From: Pseudomonas sp. 21
GTDB lineage: Bacteria > Pseudomonadota > Gammaproteobacteria > Pseudomonadales > Pseudomonadaceae
DNA: 55,131 nt
Direction of reading: 5' to 3'
Assembly (NCBI RefSeq): GCF_000955805.1
Contig: NZ_JYOA01000001.1
Location: forward strand, 47,812-102,942
Shown here: positions 28,854 to 39,997 of the stretch, piece by piece
How the letters are laid out: each line of letters opens with the position of its first letter
Position numbering within the stretch: the stretch's first letter is position 1
Made by a program: the position numbers and the translations under genes
The notes under the pieces: generated by a model
Databases searched by the model: none
What the model saw: only the letters and a program-made list of their open reading frames with translations
What the model was told of the DNA's origin: nothing

Positions 28854-30268
28854 GCGCCCTGCATAAACCCGCCTGCGCCTTGCTGCTGGCGTTGACCCTG
28901 GCCGGCTGCTCGATGGCGCCTACCTACGAACGCCCCGAAGCGCCAGTGGCGCCGAGCTGGAGCGGCCCCGCCGCCCAGCCCGGCACGGCGGCCAGCAACC
29001 TGGACTGGCAGACCTTCATCGTCGACAGCGAACTGCGCAATCTGGTGGGCGTCGCCCTGGACAACAACCGCTCGCTGCGCCAGACCCTGCTGGACATCGA
29101 ACAGGCCCGCGCGCAGTACCGCATCCAGCGCGCCGACCGCGTGCCGGGGCTGAACGCCGCGGCCAACGGCAATCGCCAGCGGCTGCCGGGCGATCTGTCC
29201 AACACCGGCAGCTCGGCGGTCAGCAGCAGCTACCAGGTCGGCCTGGCGCTGCCCGAGTACGAGCTGGACCTGTTCGGCCGGGTGAAGAGCCTGACCGACG
29301 CCGCGCTGGAGCAATACCTCTCCACCGAGGAAGCCGCCCGCAGTGCGCGCATCGCGCTGATCGCCGAGGTCAGCCAGGCCTATCTCACCTACGACGGTGC
29401 GCAGCGCCGCCTGCAGCTGACCGAGCAGACCCTGGCCAGCCGCGAGGATTCGCTCAGCCTGATCGGCCAGCGGCGCACCGCCGGCGCGGCGACGGCGCTG
29501 GACTATCAGGAAGCGCTCGGACTGGTGGAACAGTCCCGCGCCGAACTGGAAAGCAACGCCCGGCAGAAGCAGCAGGCGCTCAATGCCCTGGTGCTGCTGC
29601 TCGGCACATCCGATGCGGCCAGGCGCATCCCGCAGGTGCCGCAGGACAAGCCGATGCTGATCCAGGACATCGCGCCCGGCACCCCGTCGGAGCTGATCGA
29701 GCGGCGCCCGGACATCCTCGCCGCCGAGCACGTGCTCAAGGCGCGCAACGCCGACATCGGCGCGGCCCGCGCGGCGTTCTTCCCGCGTATCAGCCTGACC
29801 GGCAGCTTCGGTACCTCCAGTGCGGAAATGTCCGGGTTGTTCGACGGCGGCTCGCGTTCGTGGAGTTTCGTGCCGACCCTGTCGCTGCCGATCTTCGACG
29901 CGGGGCGCAACAGCGCCAACCTCGACCTGGCCAAGGTGCGCAAGGACTCGGCGGTGGCCGCCTACGAAGGCACCATCCAGACGGCATTCCGGGAAGTGGC
30001 CGACGCGCTCGCGGCGACCGACACTCTGCGCCGCGAGGAAGCGGCGCGCCGCGCCCTGGCCAACACCACCAACGAGACGCTGAAGCTGGCCAAGGCGCGC
30101 TACGAAGGCGGCGTCGACAGCCACCTGCGCTACCTCGACGCGCAGCGCAGCAACTTCGTCAACGAGTCGGCCTACATCGAGACCAGCACCCAGCGGCAGA
30201 TCGCGCTGGTGGACCTGTTCCGCGCCCTCGGCGGCGGCTGGAATGGGGAGGCGGCGGCGCAGCATTGA
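28850..30268 (+). CDS. oprJ: OprJ, outer-membrane channel of the MexCD pump
   Basis: A 472-residue TolC-like outer-membrane factor, a lipoprotein by its lipobox TLAGC. Two tandem OEP repeats are visible; typical family segments are [57 protein letters not shown] and the final [19 protein letters not shown]. The ATG at 28850 overlaps the mexD stop by four bases. It completes a full tripartite pump with no frameshift. Confidence 0.94.
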   Translation: MSALHKPACALLLALTLAGCSMAPTYERPEAPVAPSWSGPAAQPGTAASNLDWQTFIVDSELRNLVGVALDNNRSLRQTLLDIEQARAQYRIQRADRVPGLNAAANGNRQRLPGDLSNTGSSAVSSSYQVGLALPEYELDLFGRVKSLTDAALEQYLSTEEAARSARIALIAEVSQAYLTYDGAQRRLQLTEQTLASREDSLSLIGQRRTAGAATALDYQEALGLVEQSRAELESNARQKQQALNALVLLLGTSDAARRIPQVPQDKPMLIQDIAPGTPSELIERRPDILAAEHVLKARNADIGAARAAFFPRISLTGSFGTSSAEMSGLFDGGSRSWSFVPTLSLPIFDAGRNSANLDLAKVRKDSAVAAYEGTIQTAFREVADALAATDTLRREEAARRALANTTNETLKLAKARYEGGVDSHLRYLDAQRSNFVNESAYIETSTQRQIALVDLFRALGGGWNGEAAAQH

Positions 30269-30295
30269 TGCACAGTTCCCCTGCCAATGGAGGGC

Positions 30296-30389
30296 GATCG
30301 CGGACGGAACTCTCTCCTACGTGACCCATTCACCCTGTAGGAGCGCGCCATGCGCGCGAATCGCGGGCATGGCCCGCTCCTACAGGGTG
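30296..30389. repeat. REP cluster downstream of oprJ
   Basis: A half element (ATCGCGGACGGAAC...CTCCTAC, ~30298-30320) is followed by a near-perfect inverted repeat at 30331-30389: CACCCTGTAGGAGCG and CGCTCCTACAGGGTG flank GCCATGC/GCATGGC. It could form a ~28-bp stem and may stabilise or end the pump transcript. Confidence 0.85.
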
Positions 30390-30437
30390 ATCCTCCGGCA
30401 AGGCCGGCGCATGACGGACCGCTATTTCGCAGACTGA

Positions 30438-30746
30438 TCAGCCGCCGAACACCGGCCGGAAGAAACTCCGCTCGTAGCTGAGGATGCAGCGGGTTTCTTC
30501 CGCATAACGGAACGCGGCCTGGCATTCGGCATCGTCCATCGACTGCTGCCGGTAGCGTTCGTAGTCGGCCAGGCTGGGGAAGGTGAACATCGCCAGGGCA
30601 ATATTGTTCGCGCCCTCGGAGGGCAGGAAGTAGCCGTGGTGCTGGCCGCCGAAGCGTTCCACCAGCGGGATCCACAACCGGCCGTAGTGTTCGAATTCCT
30701 TGAGCTTGTACGGGTCCAGCACGTAGCGCAGGTAACAGGTGACCAT
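30438..30746 (-). CDS. NIPSNAP family protein
   Basis: A 102-residue ferredoxin-like dimeric alpha/beta-barrel domain. Recognisable parts are the start MVTCYLRYVLDPYKLKEFEHYGRLW, the GQHHGYFLPSEG loop and the FPSLADYERYRQ helix. The function of this small-protein family in bacteria is unclear. The ATG at 30746 is where homology begins. The gene is isolated between two REP elements. Confidence 0.88.
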   Translation of the reverse strand: MVTCYLRYVLDPYKLKEFEHYGRLWIPLVERFGGQHHGYFLPSEGANNIALAMFTFPSLADYERYRQQSMDDAECQAAFRYAEETRCILSYERSFFRPVFGG

Positions 30747-30835
30747 CTTGCCAACTCTCTTCCGGTGAAAGGGAGCGGCCACTGTACCTAGTTCTCGCGG
30801 GAACGCCTAAACGGCCTCCCCGGCATATGGCTCTT

Positions 30836-30914
30836 CGTAGGAGCGAGCTTGCTCGCGAACAGACCTCCCGGCGACCTCGTAGTCAAGCGGTTCGCGAGCA
30901 AGCTCGCTCCTACA
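30836..30914. repeat. REP element pair
   Basis: GTAGGAGCGAGCTTGCTCGCGAAC and GTTCGCGAGCAAGCTCGCTCCTAC are exact inverses around a ~29-base loop. The pair fills the centre of the 303-bp gap 30747-31049; otherwise I see only a GGAG ribosome site near 31037. Confidence 0.92.
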
Positions 30915-31049
30915 GGTCACAGCCCACCTGCGACATGTCAGCCCGTATCGTTTGCCAGCCCGTTAGACTGGACGCACCTCCATAATCACCAGGGGCACGA
31001 TGCTCCTTTCCACGGGCGCCGGCGCAAGGCCGGCGCGGAGCACAACGGC

Positions 31050-31742
31050 ATGTACTTCGACATCATCCTCGACCTCTTCGCAGCGCTCTGCTTCGGCGCG
31101 CTGATCGGCATGGAGCGCCAGTGGCGCCAGCGCTTCACCGGGGTCGCCACCCACGGGCTGGTCTCCCTCGGCGCCGCTACCTTCGCCACCCTGCCCTTCC
31201 TCATGGGCGCGGAGGACCAGGTGGTGCGCATGTCCGCCCAGGTGGTCACCGGCATCGGCTTCCTCGGCGCCGGCGTGATCATGCGCGATGGCCTCAGCGT
31301 GCGCGGCCTGAGTACCGCGGCGACGGTCTGGTGCACCGGCGCGGTGGGCGTGCTGGCGGGCAGCGGCTTCCTCGCGGCGGCTCTGGTCGCAACTCTTCTG
31401 ATCGTGCTGTGCAACCTGACGCTGCCCTCGGTGACACGCTGGATCCAGCGTCACGCGCCGATAGAACCGAGCAGCGAGCGCTACTACACGGTCGAGGCCG
31501 TCACCGAGGCCCACCAGGAGGCGCTGGTGCGCTCCACCCTGCTGCGCCGCCTGAGCGCCAACGGCCTGGCCCTGCAAAGCCTGGAAAGCCACGCGCGCAA
31601 GACCGGCGGCGAAGTGGAAGTGGCCGCGCTGGTATTGGCCCCCAGCGACAAGGACAGCCTGCTGGAAGCCCTGGTCGGCGAGCTGGCACTGGCGCCCTAT
31701 GTGTCAGCGGCGAGCTGGTCGGTCAGCGACGGCCCGCAGTGA
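31050..31742 (+). CDS. MgtC/SapB family membrane protein
   Basis: A 230-residue inner-membrane protein. The N-terminal ~140 residues hold four to five hydrophobic helices with the family signatures GALIGMERQWR and GIGFLGAGVIMRDG...VRGLSTAATVW; the C-terminal ~85 residues form a soluble ACT-like domain. The family supports growth at low magnesium and inside macrophages and can modulate the F1Fo-ATPase. The ATG at 31050 is chosen because homology starts there, with GGAG ten bases upstream. No recognisable Mg-sensing leader is visible. Confidence 0.9.
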   Translation: MYFDIILDLFAALCFGALIGMERQWRQRFTGVATHGLVSLGAATFATLPFLMGAEDQVVRMSAQVVTGIGFLGAGVIMRDGLSVRGLSTAATVWCTGAVGVLAGSGFLAAALVATLLIVLCNLTLPSVTRWIQRHAPIEPSSERYYTVEAVTEAHQEALVRSTLLRRLSANGLALQSLESHARKTGGEVEVAALVLAPSDKDSLLEALVGELALAPYVSAASWSVSDGPQ

Positions 31743-31756
31743 GCCGTCCACTACGC

Positions 31757-31784
31757 AAAAAGGGAGCCTGTCGGCTCCCTTTTT
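31757..31784. terminator. Bidirectional intrinsic terminator
   Basis: AAAA, an 8-bp stem (AGGGAGCC/GGCTCCCT) with a TGTC loop, then TTTT. It lies between the convergent mgtC-like and cupin genes and can serve both. Confidence 0.92.
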
Positions 31785-31797
31785 CATGCTCGCGCGG

Positions 31798-32142
31798 TCA
31801 GGCGAAGACGAAGTACTTGCGCACCGTCTCCACCACTTCCCAGGTGCCCTTCATGCCCGGCTCGATGACGAAGACATCGCCGGCGCGCAAATGGATCGGC
31901 TGCTCGCCCTCGGGAGTGATGACGCAATAGCCGTCGAGGAAATGGCAGTACTCCCACTTCTCGTAGTTCACCTGGAACTTGCCGGGGGTGCAGATCCAGG
32001 TGCCCATGATCTTGCTGCCGTCCGCCGACAGGTAGGCGTTGAGGTTGACGGTGTGCGGGTCGCCGCCGATGCGCTGCCACTTGGTGGCGTCCAGCACTGG
32101 CGTCGGGCAGGTGTCGCGCAGGACGGTGATGAAGTCGGACAT
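31798..32142 (-). CDS. Cupin-domain protein
   Basis: A 114-residue single-domain cupin of the DUF861 type. The second half carries the barrel motifs: YEKWEYCHFLDGYCVITPEG followed by LRAGDVFVIEPGMKGTWEVVE. A metal-binding HxH pair is not obvious, so catalysis is uncertain. It is divergent from the OprD porin gene with a 243-bp gap and converges on the mgtC-like gene. Confidence 0.88.
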   Translation of the reverse strand: MSDFITVLRDTCPTPVLDATKWQRIGGDPHTVNLNAYLSADGSKIMGTWICTPGKFQVNYEKWEYCHFLDGYCVITPEGEQPIHLRAGDVFVIEPGMKGTWEVVETVRKYFVFA

Positions 32143-32333
32143 GTCAGCTCCAGATCGTTTCGGTGAGGGTTCGCCACCCTAGGCATCGACCGCCCGCAGC
32201 GATTGCCTGGTTCCGACATCGGCTTGCCTGCCAGCGCTGCCCCGCCGCTGCCTGACAGATTTGTCATCCGCCGCTCACCGCGCCGTTATCCGTGCTCCCA
32301 CACGATGCCCGTGGCCCTCGCCACGCCTGGGCG

Positions 32334-32345
32334 AAAACAACAACA
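32334..32345 (+). promoter_or_regulatory. Possible Crc/Hfq target motif in the porin leader
   Basis: AAAACAACAACA fits AANAANAA, the A-rich motif bound by Hfq with Crc during carbon catabolite repression in pseudomonads. It lies ~40 bases before the porin start codon, upstream of the ribosome site rather than over it. Confidence 0.35.
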
Positions 32346-32385
32346 GCAGGCGGTAACCGACCATCCTGCCCTTGGGAGCACATCC

Positions 32386-33741
32386 ATGCATCACACGTAT
32401 CGACAGTACCGACGCAAATTCCCGCTGGCGGCTTCGCTGCTGGCACTGGGGGTCGCTTCGCCGACCGCCTTCGCCGAGGCGACAACCGAAGGGAAGCCAG
32501 AAGGTTTCATCGAAGGCGCCAGCCTGGAAATCCTCAACCGCAACCTCTACTTCAACCGCGACGCCCGCCATGGCCAGTCCGTACCGCCGCGCGGCAACGG
32601 CTACTCGGAAGTCTGGGCGCACGGGATCATCGGCAAGTTCGAATCCGGCTTCACCCAGGGCACGCTCGGCGTCGGTGTTGACGCCTTCGCCATGCTCGGC
32701 TTCCAGCTCGACACCGGCGACGGCCGCAACGGCGCCGGCAGCTCGGTGGACGTGCTGCCCACCGACAACAACGGCCGCACCGAGAGCGACTACGCCAAGG
32801 CCGGCGGCGCCGCCAAGGTGCGCCTGTGGGACACGGTGCTGAAGGCCGGCGACGTGTTCCCGGAGACCCCCGTGGTGCACTACGGCGACTCGCGCCTGCT
32901 GCCCGAATCCTTCCGCGGCTTCACCCTGCAGAACACCAGCCTCGAAGGCCTGACCCTGCAGGGTGGCCGCCTGCACGCCATGAGCCAGCCGCAATCGCGG
33001 CAGATGGACGACGGCTTCGCCACCTTCTACGCCGGCCCGGTGGATTCGGCCTGGCTCGCGTACGGCGGCGGCGACTACGCCATCAACGACCACGCCAGCG
33101 TCAGCCTCTACAGCAGCCGCCTGAAGGACGCCTGGAACCAGTACTACTTCGGCACCGCGCTGAATTTCCCGCTCAGCGAGGCGGTGGAGCTGTTCGGCGG
33201 CTTCAACTACTACAAGTCGCAGGACGAGGGCCGCGAGCTGCTCGGCGAGTTCAACACCAACATCTGGAGCGCCAGCGCCGGCGTGCACTTCGGCGCCCAC
33301 CGCATCGCCGTCAGCCACCAGCGCAACAACGGCAACAACGACTTCGACTACCTGCGCCAGGCCGACTCGATCTACCTCGACAACTCCATCCAGTACAGCG
33401 ACTTCAACTCGCCGAAGGAGCGCTCCTGGATGGTCCGCTACGACCTCGACATGGCCACCTACGGCGTGCCCGGCCTGAGCTTCATGACCCGCTACGCACG
33501 CGGTACCGACGCCGACTACTCCAATGCCAACGCCGTGTACATGCGCCGCGACGACAACGGCGACCCGCTGACCGACCAGAAGCGCTGGGAGCGCGACATC
33601 GAGGCCAAGTACGTGTTCCAGGAAGGCCAGCTCAAGGACCTGTCGCTGCGCGTACGCCAGGCAACGACCCGCGCCACCGCCTTCGAATCGGACCTGGACG
33701 AAGTGCGGCTGATCATCGAATACCCGCTGGCCGTGCTGTAA
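32386..33741 (+). CDS. OprD-family outer-membrane porin
   Basis: A 451-residue substrate-specific porin. Signal peptide (~residues 1-29, ending AFAEA) then an 18-strand barrel with OprD family segments: FIEGASLEILNRNLYFNRDAR at the N-terminus, PESFRGFTLQNTSLEGLTLQGGRL in the middle and FMTRYARGTDADYSNA late; it ends LIIEYPLAVL. Members pass amino acids, sugar acids or aromatic acids; which subgroup applies here I cannot tell. GGGAGCAC precedes the ATG. Confidence 0.92.
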   Translation: MHHTYRQYRRKFPLAASLLALGVASPTAFAEATTEGKPEGFIEGASLEILNRNLYFNRDARHGQSVPPRGNGYSEVWAHGIIGKFESGFTQGTLGVGVDAFAMLGFQLDTGDGRNGAGSSVDVLPTDNNGRTESDYAKAGGAAKVRLWDTVLKAGDVFPETPVVHYGDSRLLPESFRGFTLQNTSLEGLTLQGGRLHAMSQPQSRQMDDGFATFYAGPVDSAWLAYGGGDYAINDHASVSLYSSRLKDAWNQYYFGTALNFPLSEAVELFGGFNYYKSQDEGRELLGEFNTNIWSASAGVHFGAHRIAVSHQRNNGNNDFDYLRQADSIYLDNSIQYSDFNSPKERSWMVRYDLDMATYGVPGLSFMTRYARGTDADYSNANAVYMRRDDNGDPLTDQKRWERDIEAKYVFQEGQLKDLSLRVRQATTRATAFESDLDEVRLIIEYPLAVL

Positions 33742-33810
33742 GGCCGGCGCCTGGCAGGCGGATGACGGAATTGTCAGCTACGCCTCAGCCTGCCGTTAGG
33801 CGCCCCTGGG

Positions 33811-33944
33811 TATAACGGAAGGCATCACCGCCCCCCAAGGCCTCTGGTGATGATTTCCCCCGCAAGACTGCTCCACTTCCTGGCGCTCCACGTGCCCCTT
33901 TGGAGGAAGAGGAACCCTCGGCGCCCGATTGGGCGCCTTTTTTT
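33811..33944 (+). ncRNA. Candidate small RNA ending in a strong terminator
   Basis: TATAAC at 33811-33816 could be a -10; the DNA 33823-33944 then contains a CATCACC/GGTGATG hairpin, a loop with three GGA motifs (TGGAGGAAGAGGAAC) and a strong terminator. No open frame with a ribosome site is evident. The terminator is ~180 bp beyond the porin stop, so the segment could also be a long 3' UTR of the porin mRNA. I do not recognise the RNA family. Confidence 0.38.
33920..33944 (+). terminator. Intrinsic terminator
   Basis: A 7-bp perfect GC stem (GGCGCCC/GGGCGCC) with a GATT loop, then seven T residues on the plus strand. Confidence 0.93.
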
Positions 33945-34002
33945 CCCCGCGACAAACCGGCAACCGGCTCCGCCTTTCAACGCGGCAGAAGGCGCGCCCG
34001 GA

Positions 34003-34548
34003 TCAGAACAGCAGGCCCTTGTAGTGCCCTTCGTTGTAGATGGCATCGGCGAGCCCCTGCGCACTTGCGTCGTTCCACTGGATTCCCATGACCCACGGAT
34101 CGTTGTAGGGCCAGAACCGCAACTGCGACTTGTAAACCACGCGCTTGAGCGTCACATCGACAGCAGCGATGCGGTACTGACCTTCGACGTAGAAGTTCGA
34201 CATGCCCATTACCTTTCCGCCGCTGGGGGTAATGACCAGCACCAATTGCGCACCGAACTCCTTGGCCTTGGCCAGGTGGGAATCCGGATCAAGCTCAAGA
34301 CCGTTGGAGTTCGCGTACTTGACCTGGTATCCGGCCCATTCGAGCTTGCGGGTCAGGCTCTTCTCCAGCAGCGTGTTGAACTCCGGCTGGGTACTACCCA
34401 CCAGCGACATGACATAGATGCTCTTTGACGCCGAGGTGTATCCCTCCGCGATATTGGACTTGGAAACAGCGGTCGGCTGGTTGACGCAGCCCCCGATCGC
34501 GGACAGCGTGACCAGCAGGAGCAATCCCCCGAAAATCTTCTTGAGCAT
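34003..34548 (-). CDS. Hypothetical lipoprotein
   Basis: A 181-residue lipoprotein: signal MLKKIFGGLLLLVTLSAIGGC with a clear lipobox. The mature part has segments such as IYVMSLVGSTQPEFNTLLEKSLTRKLEWAGY and VLVITPSGGKVMGMSNFYVEGQYRIAAVDV, suggesting an alpha/beta domain like those in outer-membrane assembly or stress lipoproteins. I do not recognise a characterised homologue. The membrane-protein gene lies 61 bp upstream on the same strand, so the two are likely an operon. Confidence 0.82.
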   Translation of the reverse strand: MLKKIFGGLLLLVTLSAIGGCVNQPTAVSKSNIAEGYTSASKSIYVMSLVGSTQPEFNTLLEKSLTRKLEWAGYQVKYANSNGLELDPDSHLAKAKEFGAQLVLVITPSGGKVMGMSNFYVEGQYRIAAVDVTLKRVVYKSQLRFWPYNDPWVMGIQWNDASAQGLADAIYNEGHYKGLLF

Positions 34549-34609
34549 GAACGGCAAACCTTCTCGTTGTTGTTGGTTCGACAGCAGAGGGCGCCCCGGC
34601 GCCCGGCGG

Positions 34610-35020
34610 TCACGTTGCGCTATTGGCGCGAATGACTTTGTTGGCGTCGTAGGACGTGCGGTACAGCACGTAGAGCGCGAGGATCGGAACCAGCGCGATG
34701 ACGGTCCTGAAGAGCGCATAGCCCACCGAGGAAAGCCGCTTGTTGAGCAGGAAGATGAACACCAGCATGGCGAGCCAGAAGAGCGGCACGAGGAAAAACA
34801 CGGCAAGCAACAACAGCGGTACGCCGCCGGCCATCTGAAAGATCAGCGACGGCACGAAACTGGCGAGAAAGGCCGCGTAGAACGAATACTGCATGCGCTT
34901 CTTGAGTTTCAGAATCTCGGCAGTGGACTCCGTTACGACCAACTTGGCGGCAGGGGGCGCATATACATCACGGATATCGATCTCTGCGATATCCCCGATC
35001 TCGATATTCTGGTCTCTCAT
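34610..35020 (-). CDS. Hypothetical four-helix membrane protein
   Basis: A 136-residue protein. The ATG at 35020 has AAGGA eight bases upstream; a TTG 24 bases earlier is possible but has no such site. Residues 1-42 are soluble and acidic; then come four hydrophobic segments in two pairs (about 45-65, 68-88 and 100-130) joined by a short basic loop. There are no recognisable motifs. It is probably co-expressed with the lipoprotein downstream. Confidence 0.75.
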   Translation of the reverse strand: MRDQNIEIGDIAEIDIRDVYAPPAAKLVVTESTAEILKLKKRMQYSFYAAFLASFVPSLIFQMAGGVPLLLLAVFFLVPLFWLAMLVFIFLLNKRLSSVGYALFRTVIALVPILALYVLYRTSYDANKVIRANSAT

Positions 35021-35271
35021 CCAGGCATCCTTGGCAGCATTCAACTGATGGGTGATTCAGGAGCGGGCTGACGCGCAGGGCAGCCTGTCGGACCCAATCC
35101 CAGGCAACCGCCCACGCGAAAAGCCAGGCTTCCTGAAGCCTGTATCCGATTTCTTACAGGGGGTGGCATGGTGCCACTTGGTTTGGACGGCGCAAGTGAC
35201 CCTTGCGCCAATCTGGGCGACAGTTCTACCGCCTTACGGACACCACAACGCGAACGCCCAACCACGTAGGC

Positions 35272-35294
35272 CGGATAACCTTCGAGGTTATCCG
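35272..35294. repeat. GGATAACC inverted repeat
   Basis: CGGATAACC/GGTTATCCG, nine paired bases around a TTCGA loop, preceded by CGTAGGC. This form (CGTAGG..GGATAAC..GTTATCC) is a common dispersed intergenic repeat in P. aeruginosa-group genomes, from memory. Confidence 0.75.
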
Positions 35295-35352
35295 CCGCTT
35301 CAGCGTGATCACCGGCTCGCTCCAGGCACCGCTGAAGACTTCGGGCCAACCG

Positions 35353-35377
35353 GCGTATGACCGTGAACGTCATACGC
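35353..35377. repeat. Perfect hairpin downstream of czcA
   Basis: GCGTATGAC/GTCATACGC, nine paired bases with a seven-base loop, 26 bp past the czcA stop. There is no T-run, so it may protect the mRNA 3' end rather than terminate transcription. Confidence 0.6.
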
Positions 35378-35402
35378 TCTATGGGCACCTGGAACTCCCC
35401 GC

Positions 35403-38555
<3,153 letters not shown>

Positions 38556-39806
38556 TCAGTGCGCGTGGGACGCCGAGCCCTTGCCCAGCTCCGACTTGAG
38601 AATGAAGCTGCCTTCGGTCGCCACCTGGTCACCGGCGACCAGGCCGGCCAGCACCTCGACCTGCCCGGCGCTGCGCGCGCCGAGATCGACCGGGCGCGGG
38701 TCGAAACCTTCGGCGCTGCGCACGAAGACGCTGGGCTTGCCCTCCACCTCCTGGATCGCCTGTTCCGGCACCGCGACCGGCACCTGGCGCGCACGGCTGC
38801 TCACCCGCACGTTGACGAACAGGCCAGGGCGCCACGCGCCATCGGGATTGGCCAGGGTGACGCGGGCCACCGCGCTGCGGGTCTGCTCGCCGAGCAGGTT
38901 GCCGACATAGCTGACGCGGCCGTCGACCTGCATCCCGAGGTCCGCCGCTTCCACCCGCGCCGGCTTGCCCACCTGCACCCGCGACAGGTCCTGCGGCGCC
39001 ACGCTGAAGCTGGCCCAGACCCGCGACAGGTCGGACAGCGTGAAGGCCGCCGTGGTCTCGCTGACCACCTCGCCGGGCACCAGGTGCTTCTCTACCACCA
39101 CGCCGTCGAAAGGCGCGCGCAGCTCATAGCGATTACCCCCGGCGCTGGCCGACACACCGCTCAGCGCGTTGGTCTTCTGCTGTGCGTTGGCCAGGGCGAT
39201 GCGCGCTTCCTCCAGGTCCTGGCGCGCCTGCAGGTAGTCCTGCTCGGCGGAAATCTTCTCCTGCCACAGCTCGCGCTCGCGTTCGAAGGTCTTGCTCGCC
39301 AGGCTCGCCCGGCGCTGGGCGGCGGCCAGTTCGCTGCGCAGTTCGGAGACTTGCTGGCTGGCGATCACCGCCAGTAGCTCACCCTTCTTCACGCTCTGCC
39401 CGAGGTCGACCTTCACCGACTCCACCACACCCGGCGTGCGTGGTACGACGTGGGCGGTGCGGTCCTGGTCGAAGCCGATCTCGCCCGGCAGGCTGAACGC
39501 TTCGTCCAGCCCCTTCGGCCCGGCGGTGGCCAGTTGGATGCCGGCCGCCTCGATCTGCGCCGGGCTCAGGTGCAGGCCTTGCTCTTCGGTTTCGGTTTCC
39601 TTGGCGGCGTGATGCTCAGTGTCGGCATGGCTGGCCGCTTCGGCATGGCGGGTCGGCGTCGCGCTGTTGTGGTGCTCGCCGTCCGCATGGGTCGCGTCGT
39701 CGAGGTGGCCGCCGCCGGCTTGCTCGCTGCCCATCCAGGCGTAGGCGCTGACGCCCAGCGCGGAGGCCAGCAGAACGGCAGCGGCGAGAGGGGTTTTCTT
39801 GATCAT
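38556..39806 (-). CDS. czcB: CzcB, periplasmic adaptor of the metal efflux pump
   Basis: A 416-residue membrane fusion protein. The ATG at 39806 (TGGAGC upstream) starts a signal-anchor, followed by a histidine-rich stretch (residues ~30-75, including DGEHH, TRHAEAASHADTEHH) likely to bind metal. Then come the barrel-sandwich half RTPGVVESVKVDLGQSVKKGELL, a coiled-coil, and YELRAPFDGVVVEKHLVPGEVV. The start overlaps the stop of the small upstream gene (ATGA). Confidence 0.94.
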   Translation of the reverse strand: MIKKTPLAAAVLLASALGVSAYAWMGSEQAGGGHLDDATHADGEHHNSATPTRHAEAASHADTEHHAAKETETEEQGLHLSPAQIEAAGIQLATAGPKGLDEAFSLPGEIGFDQDRTAHVVPRTPGVVESVKVDLGQSVKKGELLAVIASQQVSELRSELAAAQRRASLASKTFERERELWQEKISAEQDYLQARQDLEEARIALANAQQKTNALSGVSASAGGNRYELRAPFDGVVVEKHLVPGEVVSETTAAFTLSDLSRVWASFSVAPQDLSRVQVGKPARVEAADLGMQVDGRVSYVGNLLGEQTRSAVARVTLANPDGAWRPGLFVNVRVSSRARQVPVAVPEQAIQEVEGKPSVFVRSAEGFDPRPVDLGARSAGQVEVLAGLVAGDQVATEGSFILKSELGKGSASHAH

Positions 39807-39997
39807 GGAAGCTCCAGGAAAGGTCCGGTGGTGCCGCGCCGTGACGCAGGCACCGCAGGGTGATGGAGGGTGCTGAAGAGGTCGTGGACGCACCAGTGCA
39901 CCGGCAGGCTCACGGTCGGCGCGGCGGAGGACGGCGTCAGGCTCGCGAGCAGCAGGCCGAGCCAGGCGCGGCGGCGCTTAGCGGGCCGCGCCAACAT
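39803..39997 (-). CDS. Small exported protein between czcC and czcB (CzcI-like)
   Basis: A 64-residue open frame that begins 20 bases inside the end of czcC and ends with a TGA overlapping the czcB ATG by four bases, so it exactly fills the gap between the two genes. The product has a basic start and hydrophobic core (WLGLLLASLTPSSAA), i.e. a signal peptide, then a ~38-residue mature part with His/Cys clusters (PVHWCVHD and LHHP). CzcI-type proteins in some czc operons are likewise small, exported and carry a (H/Y)xCxHE-like motif; that resemblance is by feature, not alignment. A metal-binding or regulatory role is inferred. The alternative is that this is simply spacer with an open frame in high-GC DNA. 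Confidence 0.6.
   Translation of the reverse strand: MLARPAKRRRAWLGLLLASLTPSSAAPTVSLPVHWCVHDLFSTLHHPAVPASRRGTTGPFLELP

Larger units (their letters stand above)
35021..35402. other. Intergenic region with structured repeats, no gene seen
   Basis: This 382-bp gap separates the 5' end of the membrane-protein gene from the 3' end of czcA. It has no open frame with a ribosome site. It contains two perfect hairpins (see the repeat entries) and a moderately AT-rich stretch at 35130-35180. Open frames crossing it are antisense shadows of czcA. Confidence 0.6.
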
